Shown here piece after piece: positions 36,883 to 46,336 of a DNA stretch of 64,000 bases. Source of the stretch: Rhodanobacter humi (lineage in GTDB: Bacteria; Pseudomonadota; Gammaproteobacteria; Xanthomonadales; Rhodanobacteraceae); assembly GCF_041107455.1 (NCBI RefSeq), contig NZ_JBGBPY010000001.1, positions 2,480,001 to 2,544,000 on the forward strand, read 5' to 3'. Position numbers and translations under genes: made by a program. Each line of letters opens with the position of its first letter. The first letter of the stretch is position 1. The notes beneath the pieces were generated by a model. It ran no database searches, was not told where the DNA came from, and saw only the letters and a program-made list of their open reading frames with translations.

Positions 36883-39800
36883 CTATTCGCCGATCGTCAA
36901 CAGCGACGCGTTGCCACCCGCCGCCGTGGTGTTGATGGTGAGCGTGCGCTCGCCGGCGAAGCGCAGCAGGTAGTGCGGGCCGCCGGCCTTGGGGCCGGTG
37001 CCGGAGAGGGATTCGCCGCCGAACGGCTGCACGCCGACGACCGCGCCGATCTGGTTGCGGTTGACGTAGCAGTTGCCGACGCGGGCGTGGCTGCGGATGT
37101 ATTCCACGGTGTCGTCGATGCGGCTGTGCACGCCGAGCGTCAAGCCGTAGCCGGTGGCGTTGATCTGTTCGACCACCTGCGGCAGTTCACTGCCCTTCCA
37201 GCGCAGCACGTGCAGCACCGGGCCGAACACTTCGCGGGTGAGCGTGGACAGCGTGGGGATCTCGTAGGCACGCGGGGCGAAGAAGGTGCCGTGGGCGGCG
37301 ACGTCGGCATCGAGCTTCGCCTCGGCGATCTTCTTCGCCTCCTTGTCCATGCGCGCGGCGTGGTCGACGAGGATCTTCTTCGCGTCCTCGTCGATCACCG
37401 GGCCCACGTCGGTGGAGAGCTGGCCGGGGTCGCCCACCTTCAGCTCGGCCATCGCGCCGGCGAGCATGCCCACCACCTTGTCGGCGATGTCTTCCTGCAC
37501 GAACAGCACGCGCGCGGCGGAGCAGCGCTGGCCGGCGGATTGGAACGCGGAGGCGATCACGTCCTTGACGATCTGCTCGGGCAAGGCGGAGGAGTCGGCG
37601 ATCATCGCGTTCTGGCCGCCGGTCTCGGCGATCAGCGCGGCGATCGGCGCATTGCGCGCGGCCAGCGCGCGGTTGATCGCCCACGCGGTTTCGGTGGAAC
37701 CGGTGAACGCCACGCCGGCCACGCGCGGGTCGCGGGTCAGTGCGGCGCCCACGGTGGCGCCGTCGCCGGGCAGGTATTGCAGCACGGCCCCGGGTACGCC
37801 GGCTTCGTGCAGCAGCTTCACGGCGGCATGGCCGATCAGGCTGGTCTGTTCGGCGGGCTTGGCGATCACGCTGTTGCCGGCGGCGAGCGCGGCGCTGACC
37901 TGCCCCAGGAAGATCGCCAGCGGGAAGTTCCACGGGCTGATGCAGACGAACACGCCGCGGCCGTTCAAGTACAACTGGTTGGTTTCGCCGGTGGGACCGG
38001 GCAGCTGCTCGGGCTGGCCGAACAGGCGGCGCGCCATGGTGGCGTAGTAGCGCAGGAAGTCGGCAGCCTCGCGCACTTCCGCGATGGCGTCGGGCAGGCT
38101 CTTGCCGGCCTCGCGCACGCACAGGGCGAGGAACTCGGCGCGGCGCGCTTCAAGCTGGTCGGCCGCGTGTTCGAGGATCGCGGCGCGGCTGGCGGCGGGC
38201 AGGCGGTCCCAGTCGGGCTGGGCGGCCACGGCGTTGGCCAGGGCCTGGTCCACCAGGGCGGCGTCGGCGCTGACGTAGCTGCCCACGACCTGGCGGCGGT
38301 CGGCCGGGTTGGTGACGGTGACGGTCGCGGCTGAAGCCGCTCCTGCCGCGCCGGGCACCAGCGGTGCGGCAGTCCATGGACCAGCTTTGGCGTTCACCGC
38401 CTCGGCGACGGCCTTCAGTTCGTTGTCGTTGGAGAAGTTGATGCCCATGGAATTCTTCCGGAGTTCGCCGAACAGGTTGACCGGCAGGGGAATGCGGGGG
38501 TGGGGGATGGAGGCGAAGCGGCGCACCGTCTCGCAGGGATCGGCCACCAGCTCGCGCACCGGCAGGGTCTCGTCCACCACGCGGTTGACGAAGCTGGTGT
38601 TGGCGCCGTTTTCCAGCAGGCGGCGCACCAGGTAGGGCAGCAGGTCTTCGTGCGTGCCCACCGGCGCGTAGACGCGGCAGGGCACGTTGAGGTTCTGCGG
38701 GCCGATCACTTCGGCGTAGAGGTCGGTGCCCATGCCGTGCAGGCGCTGGAACTCGAATGGGCGGCCGCGCGCGATGTGATGCACGGCGGCGATCGAGTGC
38801 GCATTGTGGGTGGCGAATTGCGGGTAGATCAGCTCGCTGCCGGCGTCGAACAGCTTGCGCGCGCAGGCGAGGTAGGAGACGTCGGTGTTCGGCTTGCGCG
38901 TGTACAGCGGGTAGCCGGCCAGGCCCTGTTCCTGGGCGCGCTTGATCTCGGCGTCCCAGTAGGCGCCCTTCACCAGGCGCACGTACCAGCGACGATTTGC
39001 CGCACGTGCGGTCTCGATCAGCCAGTCGATCACGAACGGGGTGCGCTTGGAGTAGGCCTGCACCACGATGCCGAGGCCGTTCCAGCCGGCCAGCGAGGGG
39101 TGCGCGAACACGTCGCCGATGATGTCCAGCGAGAGTTCGAGACGGTCGGCTTCCTCGGCGTCGACGGACAGCGCGATGCCCTGCTTCATCGCCAGCTGGG
39201 ACAGTTCCAGCAGCTTGGCGGTGAGGTCGCGGCGGGCGATTTCGCGCTTGGCCACCTCGTAGCGCGGGTGCAGCGCCGACAGTTTCACCGAGATCGAGGG
39301 CGCGTCGGTGTGGTTCGCGAACGGGCCGCGCGCGCCGATGCGGGCGATCGCGCGGCGGTAGTCTTCCTGGTAGCGCTCGGCGGTCTCGCTGGTGAGCGCG
39401 GATTCGCCCAGCATGTCGTAGGAATAGCGGAACACCGCGTATTCCTTCTTCGCGCAGCGGTCCAGCGCCTCGTCGATGGTCTGCCCCATCACGAACTGGT
39501 GGCCCATGATGCGCATGGCCTGGCGCACGGCGAGGCGGATCGCCGGCTCGCCGGCGCGGCCGGCAAGGCGCTTCAGCGCGCCGGTGAAGTCGCGGCGGGT
39601 CTCTTCAGCGAGATTGACAAGATGCCCGGTGAGCATCAGGCCCCAGGTGCTGGCGTTGACGAACAGCGACTCGCTCTGACCCAGATGTTTCTTCCAATCC
39701 GCGTCGCCCAGCTTGTCGCGGATCAGCTTGTCGGCGGTGGCCTTGTCGGGGATGCGCAGCAGTGCTTCGGCCACGCACATCAGCAGCACGCCTTCCTCGG

Positions 39801-40044
39801 AGGAAAGGTCGTACTGGCGCATGAAGGATTCCACCGCGCTCTGGTCCTTGGCGCGCGCGCGTACGCGCGTGACCAGGCCGGCGGCGACGTCGATCACCTG
39901 CTCGCGCTCGGCGGGCGGCAAGGTGGCCTGGGCGAGCAGGTCGTTGACCGCTTCGGTCTCGTCGCGCAGCCAGGCGGCGGTGATGCGCGCGCGGGCGGAC
40001 TCGGCGCCGGCGGGGAGTTCGGGGCTGAGGATGGCTTGGGTCAC
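36883..40044 (-). CDS. putA: bifunctional proline dehydrogenase/pyrroline-5-carboxylate dehydrogenase
   Basis: PutA oxidises proline to glutamate in two steps, FAD-linked proline dehydrogenase and NAD-linked P5C dehydrogenase. In the 1,053-residue protein the first domain includes SVDAEEADRLELSLDI and WYVRLVKGAYWDAEIKRAQ. The second (from about residue 560) has the Glu of ALIAETGGQNAMI and Cys of SAGQRCSAARV. There is no N-terminal ribbon-helix-helix, so it does not repress its own gene. The start is GTG 40044 (VTQAILSPELP). The linker near residues 566-573 is encoded by a repeat half-element (38325-38346). Confidence 0.95.
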   Translation of the reverse strand: MTQAILSPELPAGAESARARITAAWLRDETEAVNDLLAQATLPPAEREQVIDVAAGLVTRVRARAKDQSAVESFMRQYDLSSEEGVLLMCVAEALLRIPDKATADKLIRDKLGDADWKKHLGQSESLFVNASTWGLMLTGHLVNLAEETRRDFTGALKRLAGRAGEPAIRLAVRQAMRIMGHQFVMGQTIDEALDRCAKKEYAVFRYSYDMLGESALTSETAERYQEDYRRAIARIGARGPFANHTDAPSISVKLSALHPRYEVAKREIARRDLTAKLLELSQLAMKQGIALSVDAEEADRLELSLDIIGDVFAHPSLAGWNGLGIVVQAYSKRTPFVIDWLIETARAANRRWYVRLVKGAYWDAEIKRAQEQGLAGYPLYTRKPNTDVSYLACARKLFDAGSELIYPQFATHNAHSIAAVHHIARGRPFEFQRLHGMGTDLYAEVIGPQNLNVPCRVYAPVGTHEDLLPYLVRRLLENGANTSFVNRVVDETLPVRELVADPCETVRRFASIPHPRIPLPVNLFGELRKNSMGINFSNDNELKAVAEAVNAKAGPWTAAPLVPGAAGAASAATVTVTNPADRRQVVGSYVSADAALVDQALANAVAAQPDWDRLPAASRAAILEHAADQLEARRAEFLALCVREAGKSLPDAIAEVREAADFLRYYATMARRLFGQPEQLPGPTGETNQLYLNGRGVFVCISPWNFPLAIFLGQVSAALAAGNSVIAKPAEQTSLIGHAAVKLLHEAGVPGAVLQYLPGDGATVGAALTRDPRVAGVAFTGSTETAWAINRALAARNAPIAALIAETGGQNAMIADSSALPEQIVKDVIASAFQSAGQRCSAARVLFVQEDIADKVVGMLAGAMAELKVGDPGQLSTDVGPVIDEDAKKILVDHAARMDKEAKKIAEAKLDADVAAHGTFFAPRAYEIPTLSTLTREVFGPVLHVLRWKGSELPQVVEQINATGYGLTLGVHSRIDDTVEYIRSHARVGNCYVNRNQIGAVVGVQPFGGESLSGTGPKAGGPHYLLRFAGERTLTINTTAAGGNASLLTIGE
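38325..38346. repeat. REP-like half element inside putA
   Basis: This 22-bp stretch matches one arm of the palindromes at 4889-4946 and 61327-61394 at 21 of 22 positions. It is read in frame on the minus strand as part of an Ala-rich linker (AAGAASAATV) between the two catalytic domains of PutA. Confidence 0.85.
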
Positions 40045-40255
40045 GGCGGGTCGATGTGATGGGGAAGGCAAACGGAAACGCGCAATTGTACGCCCAGCGC
40101 CGCCGCGCCGCCGCAATTTGCCGCCCTGGCGCAAGGTACGCGGAGGTATGTCGCGCATGCCCGGCAAAGCTGACTTGGCTCAAGTCCCTGCGGCATTCTT
40201 GCCCCTTGCGCACTTGCGACCTATCATCGAAGCGCTCTTGGCACGCCGGATCTCC

Positions 40256-40744
40256 ATGATCGTGCTACGACCAGCCGCCGCCGGCTTGCCTCGCGTGACG
40301 ATATGGCTCAGGCCGAATCGCACGCTCAGTCGGCGCGGCCTGCGTCGGCTCATCATGCTTCTGGTGGCGCTGGCGCTGACGACCGCCGTCCTGGGTGCGT
40401 GGCAGGGGAATGTGTTCGCTCCGCTGTTCGCCCTGGTCGAGTCGTCTGCCGTGGCTGTCGCCTTGTGCGTGGCCTGGCGGGCCGGCGACCGCAGCGAGCG
40501 CATCACCCTCGACGACACGTCGCTGGAGGTGCAATCGTTGCCGGGCCGGCACCGCGTGCGTTTCCAGCCTTACTGGGTGCGCGTGCGGATGGACGAGGGG
40601 GAAAGCGGATGTCGCCGCCTGCTGCTGTCATCGCACGGGCGCGAGCTGGAAATCGGCGGGTTCCTGGCCGAACAGGAACGTGTCGAGCTGTTGCGGAAAC
40701 TCAAGGTGCTGCTGGAAGAGGTCAACGACCAGTCGCGCGGATAG
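40256..40744 (+). CDS. DUF2244 family membrane protein
   Basis: This 162-residue protein has two adjacent membrane segments (RRLIMLLVALALTTAVLG and FALVESSAVAVALCVAW) followed by a charged C-terminal domain (VRFQPYWVRVRMDEGE, LLLSSHGRELEIGGFLAEQER). That is the DUF2244 layout. This family frequently sits next to cytochrome oxidase genes, as here, 20 bp before ctaC, so a role in oxidase assembly or membrane respiration is likely. The ATG at 40256 is the start. Confidence 0.85.
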   Translation: MIVLRPAAAGLPRVTIWLRPNRTLSRRGLRRLIMLLVALALTTAVLGAWQGNVFAPLFALVESSAVAVALCVAWRAGDRSERITLDDTSLEVQSLPGRHRVRFQPYWVRVRMDEGESGCRRLLLSSHGRELEIGGFLAEQERVELLRKLKVLLEEVNDQSRG

Positions 40745-40764
40745 GTTCAACAAAGGGCGAGAGC

Positions 40765-41772
40765 ATGACAGCTGGCAGCATCAGGACTGACGGGACCGGG
40801 CCGGACGGACATCGAATCCGCGACGGCCGATCCAGCCGCGGCAGGATGGCCGGCATCAGGCGCGCCATCGCGGCGTCGACGGCCATCGTGCTGGCGCTGT
40901 GCGCCGGGCTTGCGCAGGCCGACCCGCATCCGTGGCAGCTCAACATGCAGCGTGGTGTGACCACCTGGTCGGGCGAGCCGTACTTCCTCAACAACCTCGC
41001 GCTCGGCGTGTGCGTGGTGATCGGCGTGCTGGTGTTCGGCGCGATGTTCATCGCCATGTTCCGCTTCCGCAAGTCGCGCGGCGCGGTGGCGGAGAAGTGG
41101 TCGCACAACACCACGGTCGAGATCATCTGGACCACGATCCCGGTGATCATCCTGGTGGTGCTGGCGTGGATGTCCACCGGCGGCCTGGTCTCGTTCGCGA
41201 ACACCACCGGCTCGCAGATGACGGTGAAGGTCACCGGCTACCAGTGGAAGTGGCGCTACGACTACGTCGACTACCTCGGCAAGCCGGTCAGCAAGGTCGG
41301 CTACATGTCGAAGCTCGATGCGCTTTCCGACAAGACCCGCCAACTGGATTCGGGCATGGACCCGTACGCGGTGAAGACCGGCGACGAGAACACCTACCTG
41401 CTGAACGTGGACAAGCCGCTGGTGCTGCCGATCCACACCAAGATCCGCTTCGTGATCACCAGCGACGACGTGATCCACTCGTGGTGGGTGCCGTCGTTCG
41501 GCTGGAAGATCGACGCGATCCCCGGCATCGTCAACACCGCCTGGACCAACATCAACGTGGCCGGCACCTACCGTGGCCAGTGCGCCGAACTGTGCGGTCA
41601 GGACCACGGCTTCATGCCGATCGTGGTGAAGGCGGTCTCGCAGGAGGACTTCGCGAAGTGGCTGGCCGCGCAGGAGCAGGCGAATGCGCCCGCCGCGCCG
41701 GCGGCTGCCGCAAGCGCCGCTGCACCCGCCACCGCGCAGGCCGCCGCCCCCGCCGCCGGCGGGCACGGCTGA
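40765..41772 (+). CDS. ctaC: cytochrome c oxidase subunit II
   Basis: This 335-residue subunit II accepts electrons from cytochrome c at the CuA centre. It has a signal peptide or first segment (IRRAIAASTAIVLALCAGLAQA), two membrane segments near residues 75-130, and the CuA ligands in CAELCGQDHGFMPIVV plus the His of HSWWVPSFGWKID. The C-terminus is an Ala/Pro-rich tail. ATG 40765 has a GGGCGAGAG site. ATG 40846 (MAGIRR) is an alternative that drops a hydrophilic 27-residue lead. Confidence 0.95.
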   Translation: MTAGSIRTDGTGPDGHRIRDGRSSRGRMAGIRRAIAASTAIVLALCAGLAQADPHPWQLNMQRGVTTWSGEPYFLNNLALGVCVVIGVLVFGAMFIAMFRFRKSRGAVAEKWSHNTTVEIIWTTIPVIILVVLAWMSTGGLVSFANTTGSQMTVKVTGYQWKWRYDYVDYLGKPVSKVGYMSKLDALSDKTRQLDSGMDPYAVKTGDENTYLLNVDKPLVLPIHTKIRFVITSDDVIHSWWVPSFGWKIDAIPGIVNTAWTNINVAGTYRGQCAELCGQDHGFMPIVVKAVSQEDFAKWLAAQEQANAPAAPAAAASAAAPATAQAAAPAAGGHG

Positions 41773-41870
41773 CGCCACGCAGCGAGCGGCCCGTCGCGGC
41801 CGCCAGGAATCCGGATCGCAGCCGTTCGCGGCTGCGCCCACGACAGAACATCAGGTAGAGGTGCAAGGCC

Positions 41871-43487
<1,617 letters not shown>

Positions 43488-43508
43488 CCGGCGCGGAGAA
43501 CACGGCAC

Positions 43509-43643
43509 ATGGCCAACCACATCGCGGATGGACAGTTTGAGCGGAAGCGCCGCCATGGTGTGCGTCGCACCGTGACGGTGCTGGCCATCGTGGTCGGCGC
43601 GTTCTATCTGTTGTCGTTCGCGCAAATTCTGTTGATGAAATAG
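43509..43643 (+). CDS. small single-pass membrane protein in oxidase cluster
   Basis: This 44-residue protein (start MANHIADGQFERKRRHGVRR) has a basic cytoplasmic lead and one membrane helix (TVLAIVVGAFYLLSFAQILL). It lies 21 bp after ctaD, in the position where other genomes have a small oxidase protein followed by ctaG. It resembles in size and shape the cytochrome oxidase small assembly protein. I cannot assign a function from the sequence alone. It is followed by a GAGGCGG/CCGCCTC hairpin (43645-43662) before ctaE. Confidence 0.75.
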   Translation: MANHIADGQFERKRRHGVRRTVTVLAIVVGAFYLLSFAQILLMK

Positions 43644-43690
43644 TCGAGGCGGTTCGCCGCCTCACCGGGGAAACTCCACGGAGTGTCAGC

Positions 43691-44578
43691 ATGGCCCAGC
43701 AGCACGATATCTACTACGTACCGAGCAAGAGCCAGTGGCCGATCGTCGCCGCGGTGGTCATGTTCCTCACCGTGTTCGGCGCCGCGCACTGGCTGAATGC
43801 TGAGCCCGGCGAGGCCGGCTTCGGCAAGACGGTGATCACGATCGGTGCGATCGGCGTCCTCGGCATGTTCTTCGGCTGGTTCCATTCGGTGATCAAGGAA
43901 TCGCTGGCCGGCTTGTACAACCCCCAGGTGGACACCTCGTTCCGCATGGGCATGATGTGGTTCATCTTCTCCGAGGTGATGTTCTTCGGCGCGTTCTTCG
44001 GCGCGCTGTTCTACATCCGCACGTTCTCGGTGCCGTGGCTGGGCGGCGAAGGCCACGGCGTGCTCACCCACCAGTTCCTCTACGACGCCTACAGCGGCGC
44101 GTGGGGTGCGGCCGGCGGCAACGGCCCGATGCACGTCGGCGGTGCCTTCGGTGTCGTGGCGCCGTGGGGGTTGCCGCTGCTGAACACCCTGATCCTGCTC
44201 ACCTCCAGCGTCACCGTGACGATCGCGCACCATGCGTTGCGCGGTGGCCATCGCGGCCGCATCCTGCTGTTCCTCGGCCTTACCGTGCTGCTGGGCGCGA
44301 GCTTCCTGTTCTTCCAGGCGCACGAGTACATGGAGGCGTACAAGGAGCTGAACCTCACGCTGCACAGCGGCGTCTACGGTTCCACCTTCTTCATGCTGAC
44401 CGGCTTCCACGGCCTGCACGTGACCCTGGGCACGATCATGCTGGCGGTGATCTGGCTGCGCGTGCTGAAGGGGCACTTCAGCAAGGATCACCACTTCGGC
44501 TTCGAGGCGGTGGCGTGGTACTGGCACTTCGTCGACGTGGTCTGGCTGTGCCTGTTCCTGTTCGTTTATATCCTCTGA
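43691..44578 (+). CDS. ctaE: cytochrome c oxidase subunit III
   Basis: This 295-residue subunit III has seven membrane segments. It contains the family stretch MWFIFSEVMFFGAFFGALFY near residue 95, LFFQAHEYMEAYKELN near 205, and GFHGLHVTLGTIMLAVIWLR and WYWHFVDVVWLCLFLFVYIL at the end. It stabilises subunit I and helps proton uptake. No ctaG lies before it. Confidence 0.95.
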   Translation: MAQQHDIYYVPSKSQWPIVAAVVMFLTVFGAAHWLNAEPGEAGFGKTVITIGAIGVLGMFFGWFHSVIKESLAGLYNPQVDTSFRMGMMWFIFSEVMFFGAFFGALFYIRTFSVPWLGGEGHGVLTHQFLYDAYSGAWGAAGGNGPMHVGGAFGVVAPWGLPLLNTLILLTSSVTVTIAHHALRGGHRGRILLFLGLTVLLGASFLFFQAHEYMEAYKELNLTLHSGVYGSTFFMLTGFHGLHVTLGTIMLAVIWLRVLKGHFSKDHHFGFEAVAWYWHFVDVVWLCLFLFVYIL

Positions 44579-44583
44579 CTTAA

Positions 44584-44600
44584 CGCGACATCCTGTCGCG
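44584..44600. other. short hairpin after ctaE
   Basis: CGCGACA/TGTCGCG form a 7-bp stem with a 3-nt loop 5 bp after the ctaE stop. Confidence 0.5.
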
Positions 44601-44618
44601 GAGAGCGAAAGTCAAAAA

Positions 44619-44636
44619 CCGGCCATCCATGGCCGG
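44619..44636. repeat. CATCCATG-core hairpin between ctaE and DUF2909
   Basis: CCGGC-CATCCATG-GCCGG, which read on the other strand has the CATGGATG core shared by hairpins at 52531-52554 and 52794-52811. It is one member of the core-conserved hairpin family. Confidence 0.65.
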
Positions 44637-44680
44637 ACTTTTCAGAGAAGCGCTGCTTCGCATCGAGTTCTCGAATACAA

Positions 44681-44704
44681 GAAGCCCGCCAATTGGCGGG
44701 CTTC
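44681..44704. terminator. bidirectional terminator between ctaE and DUF2909
   Basis: A 10-bp perfect stem GAAGCCCGCC/GGCGGGCTTC with loop AATT is flanked by A- and T-rich ends (ACAA on the left, TTCG on the right). It separates the convergent ctaE and DUF2909 genes. Confidence 0.7.
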
Positions 44705-44745
44705 TTCGTATTGCTGGGAAACAACCAGTGCCGCGGCGGTTACAA

Positions 44746-44961
44746 TCACTGGCCGACGTCGTGCGGCTGGAGCCAGCCCATCCAGATGCCGAACACGACC
44801 ATGCCGATCAGCAGCAGGGACAGTGCGATGCGGCGGGTCAGCGCCCAGGCCATGCGCTTGTCGTTGTCCTTGTCGGTCATCATGTAGTACAGCGCCTGGG
44901 CGAGGCTGAAAATCACCACCAGCAGCAACACCACCACCGCGTATTTGTAGATGGGGCCCAC
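44746..44961 (-). CDS. twin-transmembrane DUF2909 family protein
   Basis: This 71-residue protein has two membrane segments (IYKYAVVVLLLVVIFSLAQALYY and IALSLLLIGMVVFGIWMGWL) joined by a short cytoplasmic loop DKDNDKRMAWALTRR. This is the DUF2909 layout usually found next to cytochrome oxidase genes on the opposite strand, as here. Start is GTG 44961 (VGPIYKYAVV); the upstream frame has no ATG start with a site. The function is unknown, but context points to oxidase assembly. Confidence 0.8.
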   Translation of the reverse strand: MGPIYKYAVVVLLLVVIFSLAQALYYMMTDKDNDKRMAWALTRRIALSLLLIGMVVFGIWMGWLQPHDVGQ

Positions 44962-45017
44962 GTGATTGATCCGGTCGAATGGGGTGCAGGCAGTATAGCC
45001 ACGGCAGGTGGCGCATC

Positions 45018-45770
45018 GTGCTAGGCGGTTTCCGCCGCCCGCCATGGTGGGCGATCCTGCTGACCGCTGCCGCAGCCGTGCTTTTCGTGCGTCTGGGCTT
45101 CTGGCAACTGCACCGTGCCGACTACAAGGACGAGCTGCTGCGACGCTATGCCGCGGCGGCTGTGGCGTCGCCGCAGGACTTCGCCGCGGTGGCCGCGCGA
45201 CCGCCAGCGGACGCCTATCCGCGAGTGCGGGTGCAGGGCCGCTACCTGGCCGACCGCGTCTACCTGCTGGACAACCCGAAGCACGACGATCGCGGCGGCG
45301 TGGAGGTCTACGTGCCGCTGCGCGTGCCGGGTGCCGACCGCCTGCTGCTGGCGGACCTGGGTTTCCTGCCCGGCAACGGCACCGACCAGACGCCGCAGCT
45401 GCCGGCCCTGCCGGAAGGCGTGCAGGACTTGCACGGCCTCTACGTGCCGCCGCCGGGCCACGGCTTCGAGATGGGCGGCAACGCGCTCACGCGGCAGACA
45501 CGCTGGCCGAAGAAGACGATCTACTTCGACCCGCAGCAGATCGCCGCCGACCTTGGCGCGAAACTGTATCCGCGCGTGCTGAGCCTGGACGCCGACCCGG
45601 CCTCGATCTACGTGCGCGTGCACACGCTGGACTTCGGCGACATGCCGCCGGCGCGGCATCGCGCCTACGCGTTCCAGTGGTTCTCCTTCGCGATCGCCGT
45701 GGTGGTGATCCTGCTGGTGCTGAATCGCAAGCGCGGTTCGCGCAAATCACTACCGACGGACTCCCGATGA
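45018..45770 (+). CDS. SURF1 family cytochrome oxidase assembly protein
   Basis: This 250-residue protein helps insert haem a into subunit I. It has the SURF1 signature: an N-terminal helix (WWAILLTAAAAVLFVRLGFWQLHRA), RVRVQGRYLADRVYLLDN, and a C-terminal helix (HRAYAFQWFSFAIAVVVILLVLNRKR). Start is GTG 45018 after an AGGTGG site. It overlaps the following gene by 4 bp. Confidence 0.9.
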   Translation: MLGGFRRPPWWAILLTAAAAVLFVRLGFWQLHRADYKDELLRRYAAAAVASPQDFAAVAARPPADAYPRVRVQGRYLADRVYLLDNPKHDDRGGVEVYVPLRVPGADRLLLADLGFLPGNGTDQTPQLPALPEGVQDLHGLYVPPPGHGFEMGGNALTRQTRWPKKTIYFDPQQIAADLGAKLYPRVLSLDADPASIYVRVHTLDFGDMPPARHRAYAFQWFSFAIAVVVILLVLNRKRGSRKSLPTDSR

Positions 45771-46336
45771 ATGCCCTTGATCCCGCCGCGCTCCGCAAGA
45801 GCCGCCTGAAGCTGCTGCTGGTCGCCTCGATCTTCGCCGCGCCGTTCGTGCTGGCGCTGGTGCTCACGCTGAGCGGCTGGCAGCCCGGTGCGCAGGGCAA
45901 CGGCCTGCCGATCCTGCCGCAGCGCAACTTCGCGCAGGAACAGCTGCCGGTGCGCCTCGCCGACGGCAAGGACTGGGCGTGGCGCGACAGCGAGCCGCGG
46001 CTGACCCTGGTGGCGCTGCCCGGGCCGGACTGCGCGGCGCGCTGCTACGCCACGCTGACCGCGATGGCCAAGAGCCGCGTGATGCTCAACCGCAACCAGT
46101 CGCGGCTGCGCCTGCTCTATGTGGGCACGCCGCCCGCGGACGCGCCACGCGACGGCATGGCGAACTTCTGGCAGCTTGGCCAGGACGTGGACGGCAAGCT
46201 GGCGCAGTGGCGACCGCAGCAACCGGACACGGTGAGCGCCGTGCTGGTGGAATCCGATGGCACGGCGCTGGCGCGCTATCCTGCCGGTTTCGATCCCTCC
46301 GGCCTGTTCCGGGATCTGCGCAAGGTCATCAAGTAA
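45767..46336 (+). CDS. Sco-like thioredoxin-fold membrane protein
   Basis: This 189-residue protein has one N-terminal membrane helix (LKLLLVASIFAAPFVLALVLTLSGW). The periplasmic domain carries CAARC, a CxxxC motif like the copper-binding pair of Sco proteins, placed after LVALPGPD. It may deliver copper or reduce thiols during CuA assembly, but the rest of the Sco sequence is poorly conserved. It overlaps SURF1 by 4 bp (ATGA) and ctaA by 1 bp (TAATG), so all three are translationally coupled. Confidence 0.7.
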   Translation: MNALDPAALRKSRLKLLLVASIFAAPFVLALVLTLSGWQPGAQGNGLPILPQRNFAQEQLPVRLADGKDWAWRDSEPRLTLVALPGPDCAARCYATLTAMAKSRVMLNRNQSRLRLLYVGTPPADAPRDGMANFWQLGQDVDGKLAQWRPQQPDTVSAVLVESDGTALARYPAGFDPSGLFRDLRKVIK

